A DNA stretch of 64,000 bases from Bacillus australimaris (GTDB lineage Bacteria; Bacillota; Bacilli; Bacillales; Bacillaceae), in the NCBI RefSeq assembly GCF_001307105.1, contig NZ_LGYN01000026.1:417813-481812 (forward strand), given 5' to 3'. Below the pieces are notes generated by a model, which searched no databases, was not told the DNA's origin, and worked only from the letters and a program-made list of their open reading frames with translations. Positions within the stretch are counted from its first letter, which is position 1. Each line of letters opens with the position of its first letter. Shown here piece after piece: positions 8,315 through 16,662 of the stretch. Position numbers and translations under genes: made by a program.

Positions 8315-8731
8315 TTACTCCGCCACTTCAAGCTCTACTTCAATGTTCCCTCTTGTTGCTTTTGAATATGGGCAAAATTCATGTGCAGCACGGACAAGCT
8401 CTTTCACTTTGTCATGATCAAGACCTTTCGCAGATACAATTAGCTTTACGCCAAGCTTAAAGCCTCCATCACTCTCATCTTTTAAAAGACTAACATGTCC
8501 TTCTACTTCCGATTCTATCTCTACCCCTTGCTTCTTCGCTACTTGTTCAAGTGCGCCTCCGAAACAAGCTGCATAGCCTGCTGCAAATAATTGCTCTGGA
8601 TTCGTACCAGTCTCTCCGTCTTTCTTTGCATTAGGCATGACAATGTTATGATCGAGTACACCATCTTCTGAACGAACATGTCCTGCTCTTCCATGCTGCG
8701 CTTTTACTTTTGCTGTGAATAATGGTTTCAT
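8315..8731 (-). CDS. ohrB: Organic hydroperoxide resistance protein OhrB (OsmC/Ohr family)
   Basis: A 138-residue thiol peroxidase that reduces organic hydroperoxides. The two reactive cysteines are visible: AAGYAACFGGAL (near residue 53) and EFCPYSKATRGN (near 120); the family signature GTNPEQLFAAGY is present. Of three in-frame ATGs I chose the third (8731), 8 bases from GGAGG. It pairs with ohrA 1 kb away, with the regulator ohrR between, the same arrangement as in B. subtilis. There ohrB belongs to the general stress (SigB) regulon and ohrA to OhrR; I did not find a convincing SigB promoter here, and no OhrR operator is present upstream. Assignment as OhrB rather than OhrA rests on this. 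Confidence 0.92.
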   Translation of the reverse strand: MKPLFTAKVKAQHGRAGHVRSEDGVLDHNIVMPNAKKDGETGTNPEQLFAAGYAACFGGALEQVAKKQGVEIESEVEGHVSLLKDESDGGFKLGVKLIVSAKGLDHDKVKELVRAAHEFCPYSKATRGNIEVELEVAE

Positions 8732-8892
8732 CTTCATCTCCTCCTTCATCTATTGATTCTTTTCACGTTCTATTCATTTCTCAAACATTTATCGCACATT
8801 GAAGAATTTTTCACTTTTTGTCTGTATTTATTTTAAAAAGGAAGAAAATCTTATACAATGATAAGTATGACGAAAAATAGTTGGTGACAGAC

Positions 8893-9339
8893 ATGACAAA
8901 TGAATTCGAACACATGAAGCTGGAGAATCAGCTTTGTTTCTTGTTATATGCAAGTTCACGAGAGATGACGAAGCAGTATAAACCGTTATTAGAAGAATTA
9001 AACATTACCTATCCGCAATATTTGGCACTGCTTTTATTGTGGGAGCATGGGACATTAAATGTGAAAACGATGGGAGAGCTTCTCTATTTAGACTCTGGCA
9101 CACTCACACCCATGCTGAAACGGATGGAGCAAAACGGACTCATCATTCGAGAACGTTCGAAAGAGGATGAGCGTTCTGTAGACATTCGTTTAACGGAATA
9201 CGGCGAACAGCTAAAAGAAAAGGCCACTGCCATTCCATCTCACATGCTGTCTGGGACAGGCAGATCGGAAGAAGAGCTAAAAACACTGCGTGCGTCTTTA
9301 CATGAACTTTTGCAAAAATTAACACAACCAAAAGGCTGA
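8893..9339 (+). CDS. ohrR: MarR-family organic peroxide sensor OhrR
   Basis: A 148-residue repressor nearly identical in its N-terminus to B. subtilis OhrR (FEHMKLENQLCFLLYASSRE). Cys15, the residue whose oxidation by organic peroxide releases the repressor from DNA, is present. The winged helix covers roughly residues 50-100 (GTLTPMLKRMEQNGLI, RSKEDERSV). I start at ATG 8893 (GGTGA six bases upstream), giving Cys at position 15; a TTG four codons earlier also opens the frame. It is flanked by two Ohr genes; the operator in front of ohrA is its expected target. Confidence 0.95.
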   Translation: MTNEFEHMKLENQLCFLLYASSREMTKQYKPLLEELNITYPQYLALLLLWEHGTLNVKTMGELLYLDSGTLTPMLKRMEQNGLIIRERSKEDERSVDIRLTEYGEQLKEKATAIPSHMLSGTGRSEEELKTLRASLHELLQKLTQPKG

Positions 9340-9362
9340 GGGAATTGTTCCCTCAGCCTTTT
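9330..9362. terminator. Bidirectional terminator between ohrR and ohrA
   Basis: AAAAGGCTGAGGGAA pairs perfectly with TTCCCTCAGCCTTTT around a three-base loop, serving the convergent ends of both genes. Confidence 0.9.
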
Positions 9363-9378
9363 ATCATGTCTATATCTA

Positions 9379-9807
9379 TTATTTTGCGACAGCTACTAGT
9401 TCTACTTCGATGTTTCCTTGAGTTGCTTTTGAATATGGGCATACGCCGTGTGCTTTATGAACAAGTTCTTCTAATGCTGATTGCTCGATTCCAGTTCCCT
9501 TTACTTCTAATTGAACGCCAAGTTTGAAACCGCCATCTGAACTGTCTTTTATTAAGCTTACATGTGCCGTTACTTCACTTTCAAAACGGATACGCTCTTG
9601 TCTCGCTACCATTTGAAGGGCTGAATCAAAACATGCAGAGTAGCCTGCTGCGAATAATTGCTCTGGATTTGTTGCTTTTTCAAGTTTTTTTGCTCTTGGT
9701 GTTCCAGGCATTGCTACATCATGCTCAAGTACACCATCTGTTGAAACAACCTTTCCTTCTCTTCCGCCGACAGCTGATACAGTTGCAGTAAATAAAACGT
9801 CTGACAT
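9379..9807 (-). CDS. ohrA: Organic hydroperoxide resistance protein OhrA
   Basis: A 142-residue Ohr peroxidase with the family signature ATNPEQLFAAGYSACF (first reactive Cys near residue 57) and GVCPYSKATQGNIEVEL (second near 123). It reduces organic hydroperoxides with thiol help in the cytoplasm. The start at 9807 (MSDVLFTATV) has GAGGG 8 bases upstream; the longer frame is not preferred. Its promoter overlaps a perfect OhrR operator, so it is the inducible member of the pair. Confidence 0.95.
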   Translation of the reverse strand: MSDVLFTATVSAVGGREGKVVSTDGVLEHDVAMPGTPRAKKLEKATNPEQLFAAGYSACFDSALQMVARQERIRFESEVTAHVSLIKDSSDGGFKLGVQLEVKGTGIEQSALEELVHKAHGVCPYSKATQGNIEVELVAVAK

Positions 9808-9841
9808 GAATATAACCCTCTTTCTCTCCAATAATGTTTTC

Positions 9842-9879
9842 TACAATTGAATTGTACACAATTTAAATTGCAGAGTCAA
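9842..9879 (-). promoter_or_regulatory. ohrA: ohrA promoter with OhrR operator
   Basis: On the minus strand, TTGACT (9874-9879) and TACAAT (9851-9856) are 17 bases apart. The -10 box lies inside TACAATTGAATTGTA (9842-9856), a perfect inverted repeat of the known OhrR type. A second, imperfect copy (GCAATTTAAATTGT, 9858-9871) fills the spacer. OhrR bound here would occlude RNA polymerase, and peroxide would release it. Confidence 0.92.
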
Positions 9880-9952
9880 TCAATTCACACTCTTTTTTAA
9901 GATTTCCTCTTCGTTTTCTTTTTATGAGCATGTTCTCAAATCTTTAGACAGT

Positions 9953-9977
9953 AAAAAAAGCCCTTTAACAAGGGCTT
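9953..9977 (-). terminator. Terminator of rap-phr
   Basis: On the minus strand AGCCCTT, loop, AAGGGCT followed by seven T residues, immediately after the phr stop codon. Confidence 0.88.
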
Positions 9978-10112
9978 TTAAATCGTATCATGCTGTGAGT
10001 TCTGTTGTTCTAGCGTGTGGTTTCTGTTATCTGGGTCGGTATTTGCTGATGCCAGTAACAATGCCATGACGGTGATGCTTGTACAGACGACTGCCCATTT
10101 TTTAAAATTCAT
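9978..10112 (-). CDS. Phr signalling peptide precursor
   Basis: A 44-residue secreted-peptide precursor. It has a basic start (MNFKKW), a hydrophobic export segment (AVVCTSITVMALLLASA) and a polar tail ending NSQHDTI. Phr precursors are exported, cleaved to a penta- or hexapeptide, re-imported by the oligopeptide permease, and inhibit the partner Rap. The mature peptide is probably at or near the C-terminus (QHDTI is one candidate), but the cleavage site cannot be read from sequence. The gene overlaps the end of rap by 11 bases, the usual rap-phr layout. It is not assigned to a named Phr. Confidence 0.85.
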   Translation of the reverse strand: MNFKKWAVVCTSITVMALLLASANTDPDNRNHTLEQQNSQHDTI

Positions 10113-11238
10113 ATAAACAATCCCCTCTCTGAATATAGATTCGAGCATGTTCTGCTTCCCTATAGAACATGGAAGATTTTTCATAATCCTCCATTTCATT
10201 ATAATACTTTGCGGTATCTAACGCCAGCTCTTCTATATCTGGATATGCATAAGCAGACTCTAAAAAATGGAAAATTCGTTTAATATACTCAGCATCTTGT
10301 CTTAAATACAATGCTTCTAAAAATATGGTCTTCTGAATATGAATGTCATCCTGAAGAGCTTCTGCTCGTTTCATACATTCTTCTCTGTAGTGTAATGCTT
10401 CTTCGTGATTTCCTTGTTTGTATAATATCTGAGCGGCTGTATAAAGAGGGTCTATTGATCGACGAAGATGATCGGATTGATTTTGATCAAATAACGAGAT
10501 GGATTCTTTCATTAATTCGAGTGCACGGTTCAAGTCTCCCATTCGGTAATAACTGTTGCCCATATTAAACAACGAGGAAGCAATAAAACGCACATTCTGA
10601 AACTCTCTGGATCTCGCAAGTGCTCTTTCGAGATGTGGTAATGCCTTTTCATGCCTTCTCATATCATCATAGTTACCGGCCACAATAAATTCACACTGAA
10701 TGGTGCGAAGCGCGTACAGTTCATGCTGAACATAAACATCCAGCGCAAGTTTAGCATGATGCATCGAGATATGTGTTTGTTTCATGTGATAATATACTTC
10801 AGACATTTTAAAATGATATTCCGCACGTTCAATATCATCTGATACAAAAGAAAGCTTGTGCTCTGCCTTTTGATAAGACGATATGGCAGCAATGTACTCT
10901 CTCCGGCCGAATTCATACATGCCCCTGAAAAAATGATAGTAGTATTCAAGCATGCCTGTGACATGTGTTTGATGCTCATCTATTTCTTTCGAAAGCTCGG
11001 AAAAGTTGGCGCGAAGCTTTCCTTCCTTTAATGGCTTTAAATAATCAAGCATGACTTCATGCCTAAATTCCATTAAAGAAAAATAGAGAAGCAAATTCTG
11101 ATCTTCTTCCATTGAATCAAGAGAAGTGCGAATTTCCTGCTTTAACTGTTCTGCTTGTTCTGAATCAAATCTGCGGATTAATTCATACCACTTGTTGATT
11201 TTCACCCCAATATCCGAAGAGGGAATGATTTTCGCCAT
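10102..11238 (-). CDS. Rap family response-regulator phosphatase/inhibitor
   Basis: A 378-residue cytoplasmic protein of the typical Rap length. An N-terminal three-helix region (about 1-70; IGVKINKWYELIRRFD) is followed by six or seven tetratricopeptide repeats, for example SLFNMGNSYYRMGDLNRALELMKES. Rap proteins dephosphorylate Spo0F or sequester activators such as ComA, and are inhibited by their Phr peptide, here encoded immediately downstream. Which pathway this one controls cannot be told from sequence alone. The corresponding B. subtilis interval between ohrA and proA has no rap gene, so this pair is a lineage-specific insertion. Confidence 0.92.
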   Translation of the reverse strand: MAKIIPSSDIGVKINKWYELIRRFDSEQAEQLKQEIRTSLDSMEEDQNLLLYFSLMEFRHEVMLDYLKPLKEGKLRANFSELSKEIDEHQTHVTGMLEYYYHFFRGMYEFGRREYIAAISSYQKAEHKLSFVSDDIERAEYHFKMSEVYYHMKQTHISMHHAKLALDVYVQHELYALRTIQCEFIVAGNYDDMRRHEKALPHLERALARSREFQNVRFIASSLFNMGNSYYRMGDLNRALELMKESISLFDQNQSDHLRRSIDPLYTAAQILYKQGNHEEALHYREECMKRAEALQDDIHIQKTIFLEALYLRQDAEYIKRIFHFLESAYAYPDIEELALDTAKYYNEMEDYEKSSMFYREAEHARIYIQRGDCLYEF

Positions 11239-11323
11239 ATGTTGCCTTCTCCAATCTTCTCAAAATATAAAACATTACCATATTTTATCATACTTGACCG
11301 AAGAAATACAAAAAATGAAAGGA

Positions 11324-11356
11324 AAAAGAGAGCCTGTTTTCACAAGACTCTCTTTT
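11324..11356 (-). terminator. Terminator of proBA
   Basis: AAAAGAGAGTC and GCTCTCTTTT form a stem on the minus strand, with the T-rich side reading TTTTTCC, just beyond the proA stop. Confidence 0.8.
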
Positions 11357-11363
11357 GAAATGG

Positions 11364-12611
11364 TTATTCTCTTATTTGTCCTTGACCACGAATGACAAAT
11401 TTTTCGGAGGTTAAGGCTGGCAGACCCATCGGCCCTCTTGCATGCAGTTTTTGGGTACTAATGCCTATTTCTGCTCCATAGCCGAATTCAAAGCCATCTG
11501 TAAAACGAGTAGAGGCATTATGATAGACAGCAGCAGCATCGACAGCTGTTAAGAAAAGGGACGCATGCTCATCATTTTCCGTAATGATCGCTTCAGAGTG
11601 CTTGGAGCTATATGTTTGAATATGCTGAATGGCTTCTTCTATGTTCTCTACAATTTTGATACTGACGATCGGCGCTAAAAACTCCGTTTCATAGTCCTCT
11701 GTAGTTGCTAATGCAGCACTAGGAGCAATCGCGCATACTGCTTCATCGCCGCGTATCTCTACCCCATTTGATTGAAGGGCTTCAAATAACGAAGCGCCAT
11801 ATGTTTTTGCCCATGATTCATGAATGACAATGCTCTCAATGGCATTACAAACGGATGGTCTTTGCGTTTTGGCATTCAGCACAATCTTCTCAGCCATTTC
11901 GTTTTTCGCCGTTTCATCAATGTAGATATGACAATTTCCTGCACCTGTCTCAAGCACTGGCACGGTCGACTCTCTCACTACAAGATCAATTAAATTTTTC
12001 CCGCCTCGCGGAATGAGGACATCGAGGTACTCATTTAAGGTAAACAGCGTTTTCGCCGTTTCACGGCCAGTATCTTCAATCAACTGCACACTGTCTACTG
12101 GAATATCCGTTGTATGAAGTGCTTCATGAATGACCTTTACAATCGCTTTATTACTGTGAATAGCAGATGAGCTTCCTCGTAGAATCACTGCATTCCCCGT
12201 TTTTAAGCAAAGGGTGGCAGCATCGACTGTCACATTTGGTCTTGCCTCATAAATCATGCCAACCGTACCAAGCGGCACACGCACCTTTTCGATGAACAGC
12301 CCGTTTTCTTTTTGAATGGTTTCTAACGTTTCACCAATTGGGTCTTTGAGCTGAATGAGTTGAAGGGTCGCATCTGCAATGGCTTCAATTCTCTCTTCCG
12401 TGAGCGTGATCCGGTCAATGACAGATGGTGTGAACTGCTTTTCTTCCGCAGCCTGAACATCCTTGTGGTTCTCTTCTATTAAATAGGCTGAAGATGCTTT
12501 TAGTGCACCTGCGATAGCGTGTAAAGCAGCATTTTTTTGTTCTGTCGTTTTTAGCAGTAGTTGATCTTTGGCTGCACTTGCTTTTTTTGCTTTTTCAAGA
12601 ACTTCATTCAT
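11364..12611 (-). CDS. proA: Gamma-glutamyl phosphate reductase
   Basis: A 415-residue NADPH-dependent reductase that converts gamma-glutamyl phosphate to glutamate semialdehyde, the second step of proline synthesis. It belongs to the aldehyde dehydrogenase superfamily; the catalytic cysteine is in [14 protein letters not shown] (near residue 255), and [14 protein letters not shown] and [21 protein letters not shown] are family motifs. It follows proB by 12 bases and is co-transcribed from the T-box-controlled promoter upstream of proB. Confidence 0.97.
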   Translation of the reverse strand: MNEVLEKAKKASAAKDQLLLKTTEQKNAALHAIAGALKASSAYLIEENHKDVQAAEEKQFTPSVIDRITLTEERIEAIADATLQLIQLKDPIGETLETIQKENGLFIEKVRVPLGTVGMIYEARPNVTVDAATLCLKTGNAVILRGSSSAIHSNKAIVKVIHEALHTTDIPVDSVQLIEDTGRETAKTLFTLNEYLDVLIPRGGKNLIDLVVRESTVPVLETGAGNCHIYIDETAKNEMAEKIVLNAKTQRPSVCNAIESIVIHESWAKTYGASLFEALQSNGVEIRGDEAVCAIAPSAALATTEDYETEFLAPIVSIKIVENIEEAIQHIQTYSSKHSEAIITENDEHASLFLTAVDAAAVYHNASTRFTDGFEFGYGAEIGISTQKLHARGPMGLPALTSEKFVIRGQGQIRE

Positions 12612-12623
12612 CGTATTCCCTCC

Positions 12624-13721
12624 TCAGTTTTGTACATGCTGTACCCAGTGATCCCTGTGTATGACCTCAGGTTTCTCTTTTGAAAGCTCGTCACTTCGCA
12701 TCCCTTTAATGCCGAGAAGCTCATCTGATGCGTACAAGGTTTGTCCCTTACCAACCAATCCATTTGGACCAACAACTTCTACGACCTCTCCTCTAGAAAA
12801 GTCACCAGCGACATCAATGACTCCCGCCGGAAGAAGGCTTCTGCCGTTATGCAAAATTGCTGCTTCGGCTCCTGCATCGATCATGATCTTTCCAGAGACC
12901 GGTGAGTGGAATTGAATCCATTGGCGCCGGTTGTTGATGGCTGATAAGTCTTGTTCACCGATATACGTTCCGTCACCTTGCCCCGCCAGAATGTGAAGCA
13001 GCTTGTCTTCCCCAGTTCCTGTGCCAATGAACACTTTCACGCCAAGTGAAAGTGCCGTTTGTGCAGCAGACAGCTTCGATTTCATTCCACCAGTTCCAAC
13101 CTTTGAACCAGTGCTCTTCGCATATGAAAACAGTTCTTCTGAAATGTGGGTCAGTACATCAAAACGCTTTGCCTCAGGATGCTCATTTGGATTTGCATCA
13201 TAAATGCCATTAATGTCCGTTAATATGATCAATTGATCTGCATGAATTAATCCACTGACTAGAGCTGACAGCATGTCATTATCTCCAAAGGTAAGCTCTT
13301 CGATTGAAACTGAATCATTTTCATTGATGATCGGTAAAATTTTTCTTTCCAGCAGTTCCATCATCGTTGCGTAAGCATTTCGATATCTTGTTCGATCTGA
13401 AAAGTCATTACGAGTTAAAAGCATTTGTGCAGGTGTCATATGAAACTGCGAAAAAAGTTCTGTATATTTTTGCATTAACAAGCCCTGACCAACAGCTGCG
13501 GCGGCCTGCTTCCCTTTTAAGGTAACAGGTCTTGATGGATATCCTAAGCTGCCAAATCCTGCCGCAACGGCTCCTGACGAAATTAAAATGATTTCATGTC
13601 CTGCCTCTTTGAGCTTGGCTATGGCTCTTACATGATCCAACATCTTTTGTTCATCAATGGTTCCTTTTTGCTCTGTTAATGAACTGCTGCCAATTTTTAT
13701 GACGATCCTTTGCTTTTTCAT
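12624..13721 (-). CDS. proB: Glutamate 5-kinase
   Basis: A 365-residue kinase catalysing the first committed step of proline synthesis, phosphorylation of glutamate. An N-terminal amino-acid-kinase domain ([46 protein letters not shown]) is followed by a C-terminal PUA domain (about residues 275-355). The start is ATG 13721 with GGAGGG; an upstream GTG-opened extension overlaps the leader. Regulation is by uncharged tRNA-Pro through the T-box leader, and proline usually feedback-inhibits the enzyme. Confidence 0.97.
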   Translation of the reverse strand: MKKQRIVIKIGSSSLTEQKGTIDEQKMLDHVRAIAKLKEAGHEIILISSGAVAAGFGSLGYPSRPVTLKGKQAAAAVGQGLLMQKYTELFSQFHMTPAQMLLTRNDFSDRTRYRNAYATMMELLERKILPIINENDSVSIEELTFGDNDMLSALVSGLIHADQLIILTDINGIYDANPNEHPEAKRFDVLTHISEELFSYAKSTGSKVGTGGMKSKLSAAQTALSLGVKVFIGTGTGEDKLLHILAGQGDGTYIGEQDLSAINNRRQWIQFHSPVSGKIMIDAGAEAAILHNGRSLLPAGVIDVAGDFSRGEVVEVVGPNGLVGKGQTLYASDELLGIKGMRSDELSKEKPEVIHRDHWVQHVQN

Positions 13722-13751
13722 CCTGATTCCCTCCGCTATACCTTTAGGCAC

Positions 13752-14032
13752 AAAAAAATCCCTTTTTCTCCTTATGCAAAGGACGAAAAGGGATTTTCCG
13801 TGGTACCACCTTCATTGAATAAGCATGTGTCTGCTTATTCCACTCAACTCCTGTAACGCCAGGCACGCGCTTAGATTTTTCCTCTAAGGCTCAAAGGGCA
13901 GGTTCAGCAGCTGTCTGCGGCAAATGTTTCAGCATGTCATTTGCTCTCTTTACGCACCAGTTCCTGCTTACTATTCCTTTTCAACGCTCGTTAATTTTTT
14001 TATATTATCACCAATTCCTAGAAAAAAGTCAA
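13752..14032 (-). promoter_or_regulatory. Proline T-box leader of proBA
   Basis: On the minus strand: promoter TTGACT (14027-14032) and GATAAT (14004-14009), 17-base spacer; a Stem I region with an AGTAAGC motif; a specifier CCU, a proline codon, in CUGAACCUGCCC (13900-13902); the T-box core GGTGGTACCACGG (13798-13810); and a terminator (AAAATCCCTTTT ... AAAAAGGGATTTTTTT, 13752-13798). Uncharged tRNA-Pro would pair with specifier and T-box and prevent termination. The promoter starts directly after the purU stop codon. Confidence 0.93.
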
Positions 14033-14036
14033 GCAC

Positions 14037-14939
14037 TCAATTAAAGACAATTGTTTTATTCTCGTGAACAATAATTCGATCTTCTAGATGCCATTTGACA
14101 GCACGCGCAAGTACACTCCGCTCAATTGTTCTGCCAATATTTTTTAGTGCTTCCGCATCATCCCGGTGATCTACACGCTCAATATCCTGTTCAATGATCG
14201 GTCCTTCGTCTAAATCATTGGTGACATAATGAGAAGTCGCACCAATTAATTTGACTCCCCGCTCATATGCCCGCTTGTAGGGATTTGCACCGATAAACGC
14301 TGGCAGGAAGGAATGATGAATATTAATGATTTTGTTCGGATGCTCTTCAATAAATCTAGGCGTTAAAATTTGCATGTATCGAGCAAGCACAACGGCATCA
14401 ATGTCGTACTTTTCTAGTAGAGCAAGCTGCTGTTTTTCTGCCTCTTGACGAATGTCTTTATTCGCCTTCACAAAATGGAATGGGATGCCGAGTGCTTCGA
14501 CCGTATCCTTTGCCGTTTCATGATTGCTGATGACAACTGCGATTTCAGCCATAAGATTCCCGCTTTGCCATTCCCATAAAAGTTCATTTAAACAATGAAG
14601 CTCTTTCGATACAAAGATCGCCAGCTTTTTCAAATCACTGGCACGTGACATGCTCCAGGTCATTTGAAATGATGCGGCAATTGGCTCAAAGCTATTTTTC
14701 AGCTGATCTAAGTTGGCCGAAATGTCTTTCCAATCAAATTCAATTCTTAAAAAGAAACGGCCGCTTTCATGATCTGTTGTATATTGGCTGGATTCAATGA
14801 TGTTCGCTCCGTGCTCAAATAAAAAGGAAGAAACAGCTGACACAATGCCAGGCTGATCCGGGCAGCTGACAAGCAATCTGCCTTTTTGCTCGTGCTTTTG
14901 TCTGTGTAATTCAAGTTTCTCTGTAATCAATGTTCTCAT
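14037..14939 (-). CDS. purU: Formyltetrahydrofolate deformylase
   Basis: A 300-residue hydrolase that splits 10-formyltetrahydrofolate into formate and tetrahydrofolate, balancing one-carbon pools. An N-terminal ACT domain (about 20-95; LLVSCPDQPGIVSAVSSFLFEHGANII) precedes a formyltransferase-fold catalytic domain with NIHHSFLPAFIGANPYKRAYERGVKLIGATSHYV (catalytic Asn, His; final Asp in DEGPIIEQD). A TTG one codon upstream is also possible; GAGG is 9 bases from the ATG. It ends immediately before the proB promoter but is a separate unit. Confidence 0.96.
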   Translation of the reverse strand: MRTLITEKLELHRQKHEQKGRLLVSCPDQPGIVSAVSSFLFEHGANIIESSQYTTDHESGRFFLRIEFDWKDISANLDQLKNSFEPIAASFQMTWSMSRASDLKKLAIFVSKELHCLNELLWEWQSGNLMAEIAVVISNHETAKDTVEALGIPFHFVKANKDIRQEAEKQQLALLEKYDIDAVVLARYMQILTPRFIEEHPNKIINIHHSFLPAFIGANPYKRAYERGVKLIGATSHYVTNDLDEGPIIEQDIERVDHRDDAEALKNIGRTIERSVLARAVKWHLEDRIIVHENKTIVFN

Positions 14940-15101
14940 CAATTATGACCTCATTTACGTTTTCATTCTAATGAAATATTATACTGGACTGGAAAGAGAA
15001 AAAGCAATGAAGAGCTGGATTTTTTATTGAATATTCATTCAATTCTGCATCTGGCGTGATATAATGTAGATAGACCTTTTACCACAAAAGGAGTGATGGA
15101 G

Positions 15102-15287
15102 ATGAAAAGTATGACTTTGTTTGGTAAAGTGAGCTTTTGGCTCGGCATCATATGTCTGATCACGGGTTTGTATCTTTTTATGACCGGTGAGAGACTCATT
15201 CCTTTGCTCACGTTTGGTGTATGTTTTCTGCTTGTGAGTCAGCTTTACCGCAAAAATGAAAACGATTCCAATCATCATTCGATGTAA
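15102..15287 (+). CDS. Small two-helix membrane protein
   Basis: A 61-residue protein, MKSMTLFGKVSFWLGIICL at the start, with two hydrophobic segments (about 10-28 and 34-50) and a polar tail rich in N, D, H. AAAGGAG lies 8 bases from this ATG, so the earlier in-frame GTG and ATG are not used. A good extended -10 (TGATATAAT, 15058-15066) lies upstream. I do not recognise the family; it is between purU and ykkD and convergent with ykkCD. Confidence 0.65.
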   Translation: MKSMTLFGKVSFWLGIICLITGLYLFMTGERLIPLLTFGVCFLLVSQLYRKNENDSNHHSM

Positions 15288-15289
15288 CA

Positions 15290-15314
15290 AAAAGGCTGGC
15301 AGATGCCAGCCTTT
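15290..15314. terminator. Bidirectional terminator
   Basis: AAGGCTGGCA and TGCCAGCCTT form a 10-pair stem flanked by A and T runs, between the small membrane protein and ykkD. Confidence 0.88.
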
Positions 15315-15316
15315 TC

Positions 15317-15631
15317 TTATTCAATGATTTTTAATCCGACTGCCGCGGATAAAATTAGCGCGATAAAGAAAATACGTTTTGCGTCCTTCGATTCACCGTA
15401 AAACAGCATTCCGACAACAGCTCCTCCAGCAGCTCCAATTCCAGTCCAAATGGCGTACGCCGTTCCCATCGGAATCGTATTCATTGCAAGAGAAAGCATG
15501 AAAAAGGACAGCGAAAATCCAGCTGCTATGAATAAAATCCATTTGACATGTCGATCTTTCTGGAATTGATTCATCATGGTGACACAAAGCATTTCTAAAA
15601 TACCTGCCCCAATGAGTAAAAGCCAGCTCAT
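15317..15631 (-). CDS. ykkD: Small multidrug resistance family guanidinium exporter subunit YkkD
   Basis: A 104-residue SMR protein with four membrane helices (about 2-20, 29-49, 57-78, 85-103) and the family Glu near the N-terminus ([13 protein letters not shown]). SMR pairs of this type export guanidinium in exchange for protons. It overlaps ykkC by 4 bases (ATGA), so the two are translationally coupled and probably form a heterodimer. The upstream guanidine-I riboswitch supports guanidinium as substrate. Confidence 0.93.
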   Translation of the reverse strand: MSWLLLIGAGILEMLCVTMMNQFQKDRHVKWILFIAAGFSLSFFMLSLAMNTIPMGTAYAIWTGIGAAGGAVVGMLFYGESKDAKRIFFIALILSAAVGLKIIE

Positions 15632-15957
15632 GATTCAGTCTCTCCTTTCTTTTCACTTGTTGTAAGCTTCAGTCCTAATACACCGGACAAAAGCATCACA
15701 ATCAGCAGCAGTTTGACAATCTGAACCGGCTCACCAAGCACCATGCCTAATATGACGGTACCTGCTGTTCCAAGACCGGTAAAAACGGCATAAAGTGTGC
15801 CAACTGGTAGTACACTTGTTGCTTTCATGAGTAAATAAAAGCTGGCGATAATACAAACAACGGTTGCACTCCATTCCAGCATAGAATGAGCATATTTCAG
15901 CCCCATCACCCAGCCGACTTCAAAGATGGCCGCAATCAATACATTTCCCCACTTCAT
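15628..15957 (-). CDS. ykkC: Small multidrug resistance family guanidinium exporter subunit YkkC
   Basis: A 109-residue SMR protein with four helices and the conserved Glu in [15 protein letters not shown] (residue about 13) that binds the cation. I start at ATG 15957, which has AAGGAAGAG upstream; the longer frame would run towards the riboswitch terminator. It is the first gene of the ykkCD unit, turned on by guanidine through the riboswitch upstream. Confidence 0.94.
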   Translation of the reverse strand: MKWGNVLIAAIFEVGWVMGLKYAHSMLEWSATVVCIIASFYLLMKATSVLPVGTLYAVFTGLGTAGTVILGMVLGEPVQIVKLLLIVMLLSGVLGLKLTTSEKKGETES

Positions 15958-15991
15958 CCGATCTCTTCCTTTCTGAACGATTCCAAGCAAC

Positions 15992-16125
15992 AAAAAAGCC
16001 CGGAAATCGATCGTTTGATCAAATCTCCCGGGCTTTTATCCCTCCGTGTCCATATGGTCTCTATTGCAAAGACCCTATGTGTTTTCTCTCGGTCCAGACT
16101 GCACAATTGCACGGAACCCTAGAAA
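15992..16125 (-). promoter_or_regulatory. Guanidine-I (ykkC) riboswitch with terminator
   Basis: On the minus strand the conserved pieces are CTAGGGTTCCG (16112-16122), CTGGACCGAGAG (16086-16097) and ACGGAGGGATAAAAGCCC (16030-16047). The expression platform is a terminator (AAGCCCGGGA ... TTTCCGGGCTTTTTT, 15992-16036) that shares the AAAAGCCCGGGA segment with the aptamer. Guanidine binding would prevent the terminator and allow ykkCD expression. Confidence 0.95.
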
Positions 16126-16309
16126 ACCAATTCATTATAAGCAGATCTGACGTAGAGCAGATTCTGTGTAAAAATTGTATCACACCCCGAAATGACAGTC
16201 TAACGCTTTGCCTCCCACCTTCAAATATACTTGTTCATTTTTCGAAAGAAATTTTATGGGAGCACCGTATACTAAGTGTTAGACACAGGTCACAGGGAGG
16301 TAAGCGTAA

Positions 16310-16444
16310 ATGACATTCCATTTATTTTTCATTACATTGACGATCCAGCGTAAATACAAAGACATTGAGACCGTTCTTTACGAACAAGAAGTTGAAGCTT
16401 TTTATGAAGAAATGAAACAAAAACAACTAAAATATATGAACTAA
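16310..16444 (+). CDS. YrzI-family small protein
   Basis: A 44-residue protein starting MTFHLFFITLTIQRKYKD, with a hydrophobic N-terminus (about 2-11) and a charged helix (EQEVEAFYEEMKQKQLKYMN). The start motif MTFHLFF.TLTI and the EEMKxxQ tail are typical of the Bacillus YrzI small proteins, whose function is unknown. A GGGAGG ribosome binding site lies 9 bases from the ATG. It stands alone between the guanidine riboswitch and ada. Confidence 0.75.
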   Translation: MTFHLFFITLTIQRKYKDIETVLYEQEVEAFYEEMKQKQLKYMN

Positions 16445-16481
16445 AACTGGAAATAAAAAATGTGAAAAGGAGGAAATTGAC

Positions 16482-16538
16482 ATGTTTATGATACTTGCAA
16501 TGCTTGATTGTTATACGAGAGAGATGGATCAGGTTTAG
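16482..16538 (+). CDS. Possible 18-codon ORF
   Basis: ATG at 16482 with a perfect AGGAGG eight bases upstream opens MFMILAMLDCYTREMDQV and stops at TAG 16536-16538. It follows the YrzI-type gene by 37 bases, so it could be a second tiny peptide of the same transcript. There is no homology evidence; only the strong ribosome binding site supports it. Confidence 0.4.
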   Translation: MFMILAMLDCYTREMDQV

Positions 16539-16553
16539 ATACGCTCCCCATTG

Positions 16554-16591
16554 ATCACATCGCTGATATAATGAAATAAAATTGATGTGAT
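16554..16591 (+). promoter_or_regulatory. ada promoter region with inverted repeat
   Basis: ATCACATC (16554-16561) and GATGTGAT (16584-16591) are perfect inverted copies whose centres are 30 bases apart. Between them lies TGATATAAT (16564-16572), an extended -10, with no recognisable -35. A good -10 without -35 suits an activator-dependent promoter, as expected for an Ada autoregulatory gene. That Ada binds these arms is an inference. Confidence 0.5.
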
Positions 16592-16662
16592 GAACGTTCT
16601 GCTGCATTTATAGATCAAATAATCCTGAAAAACATTTTATAGGAAATCAAGAGGTGGATTGT

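Noticed and set aside
8732..8892. SigB promoter in front of ohrB
   Set aside because: GTTTGA occurs but no GGGTAT-type box follows at the proper distance.
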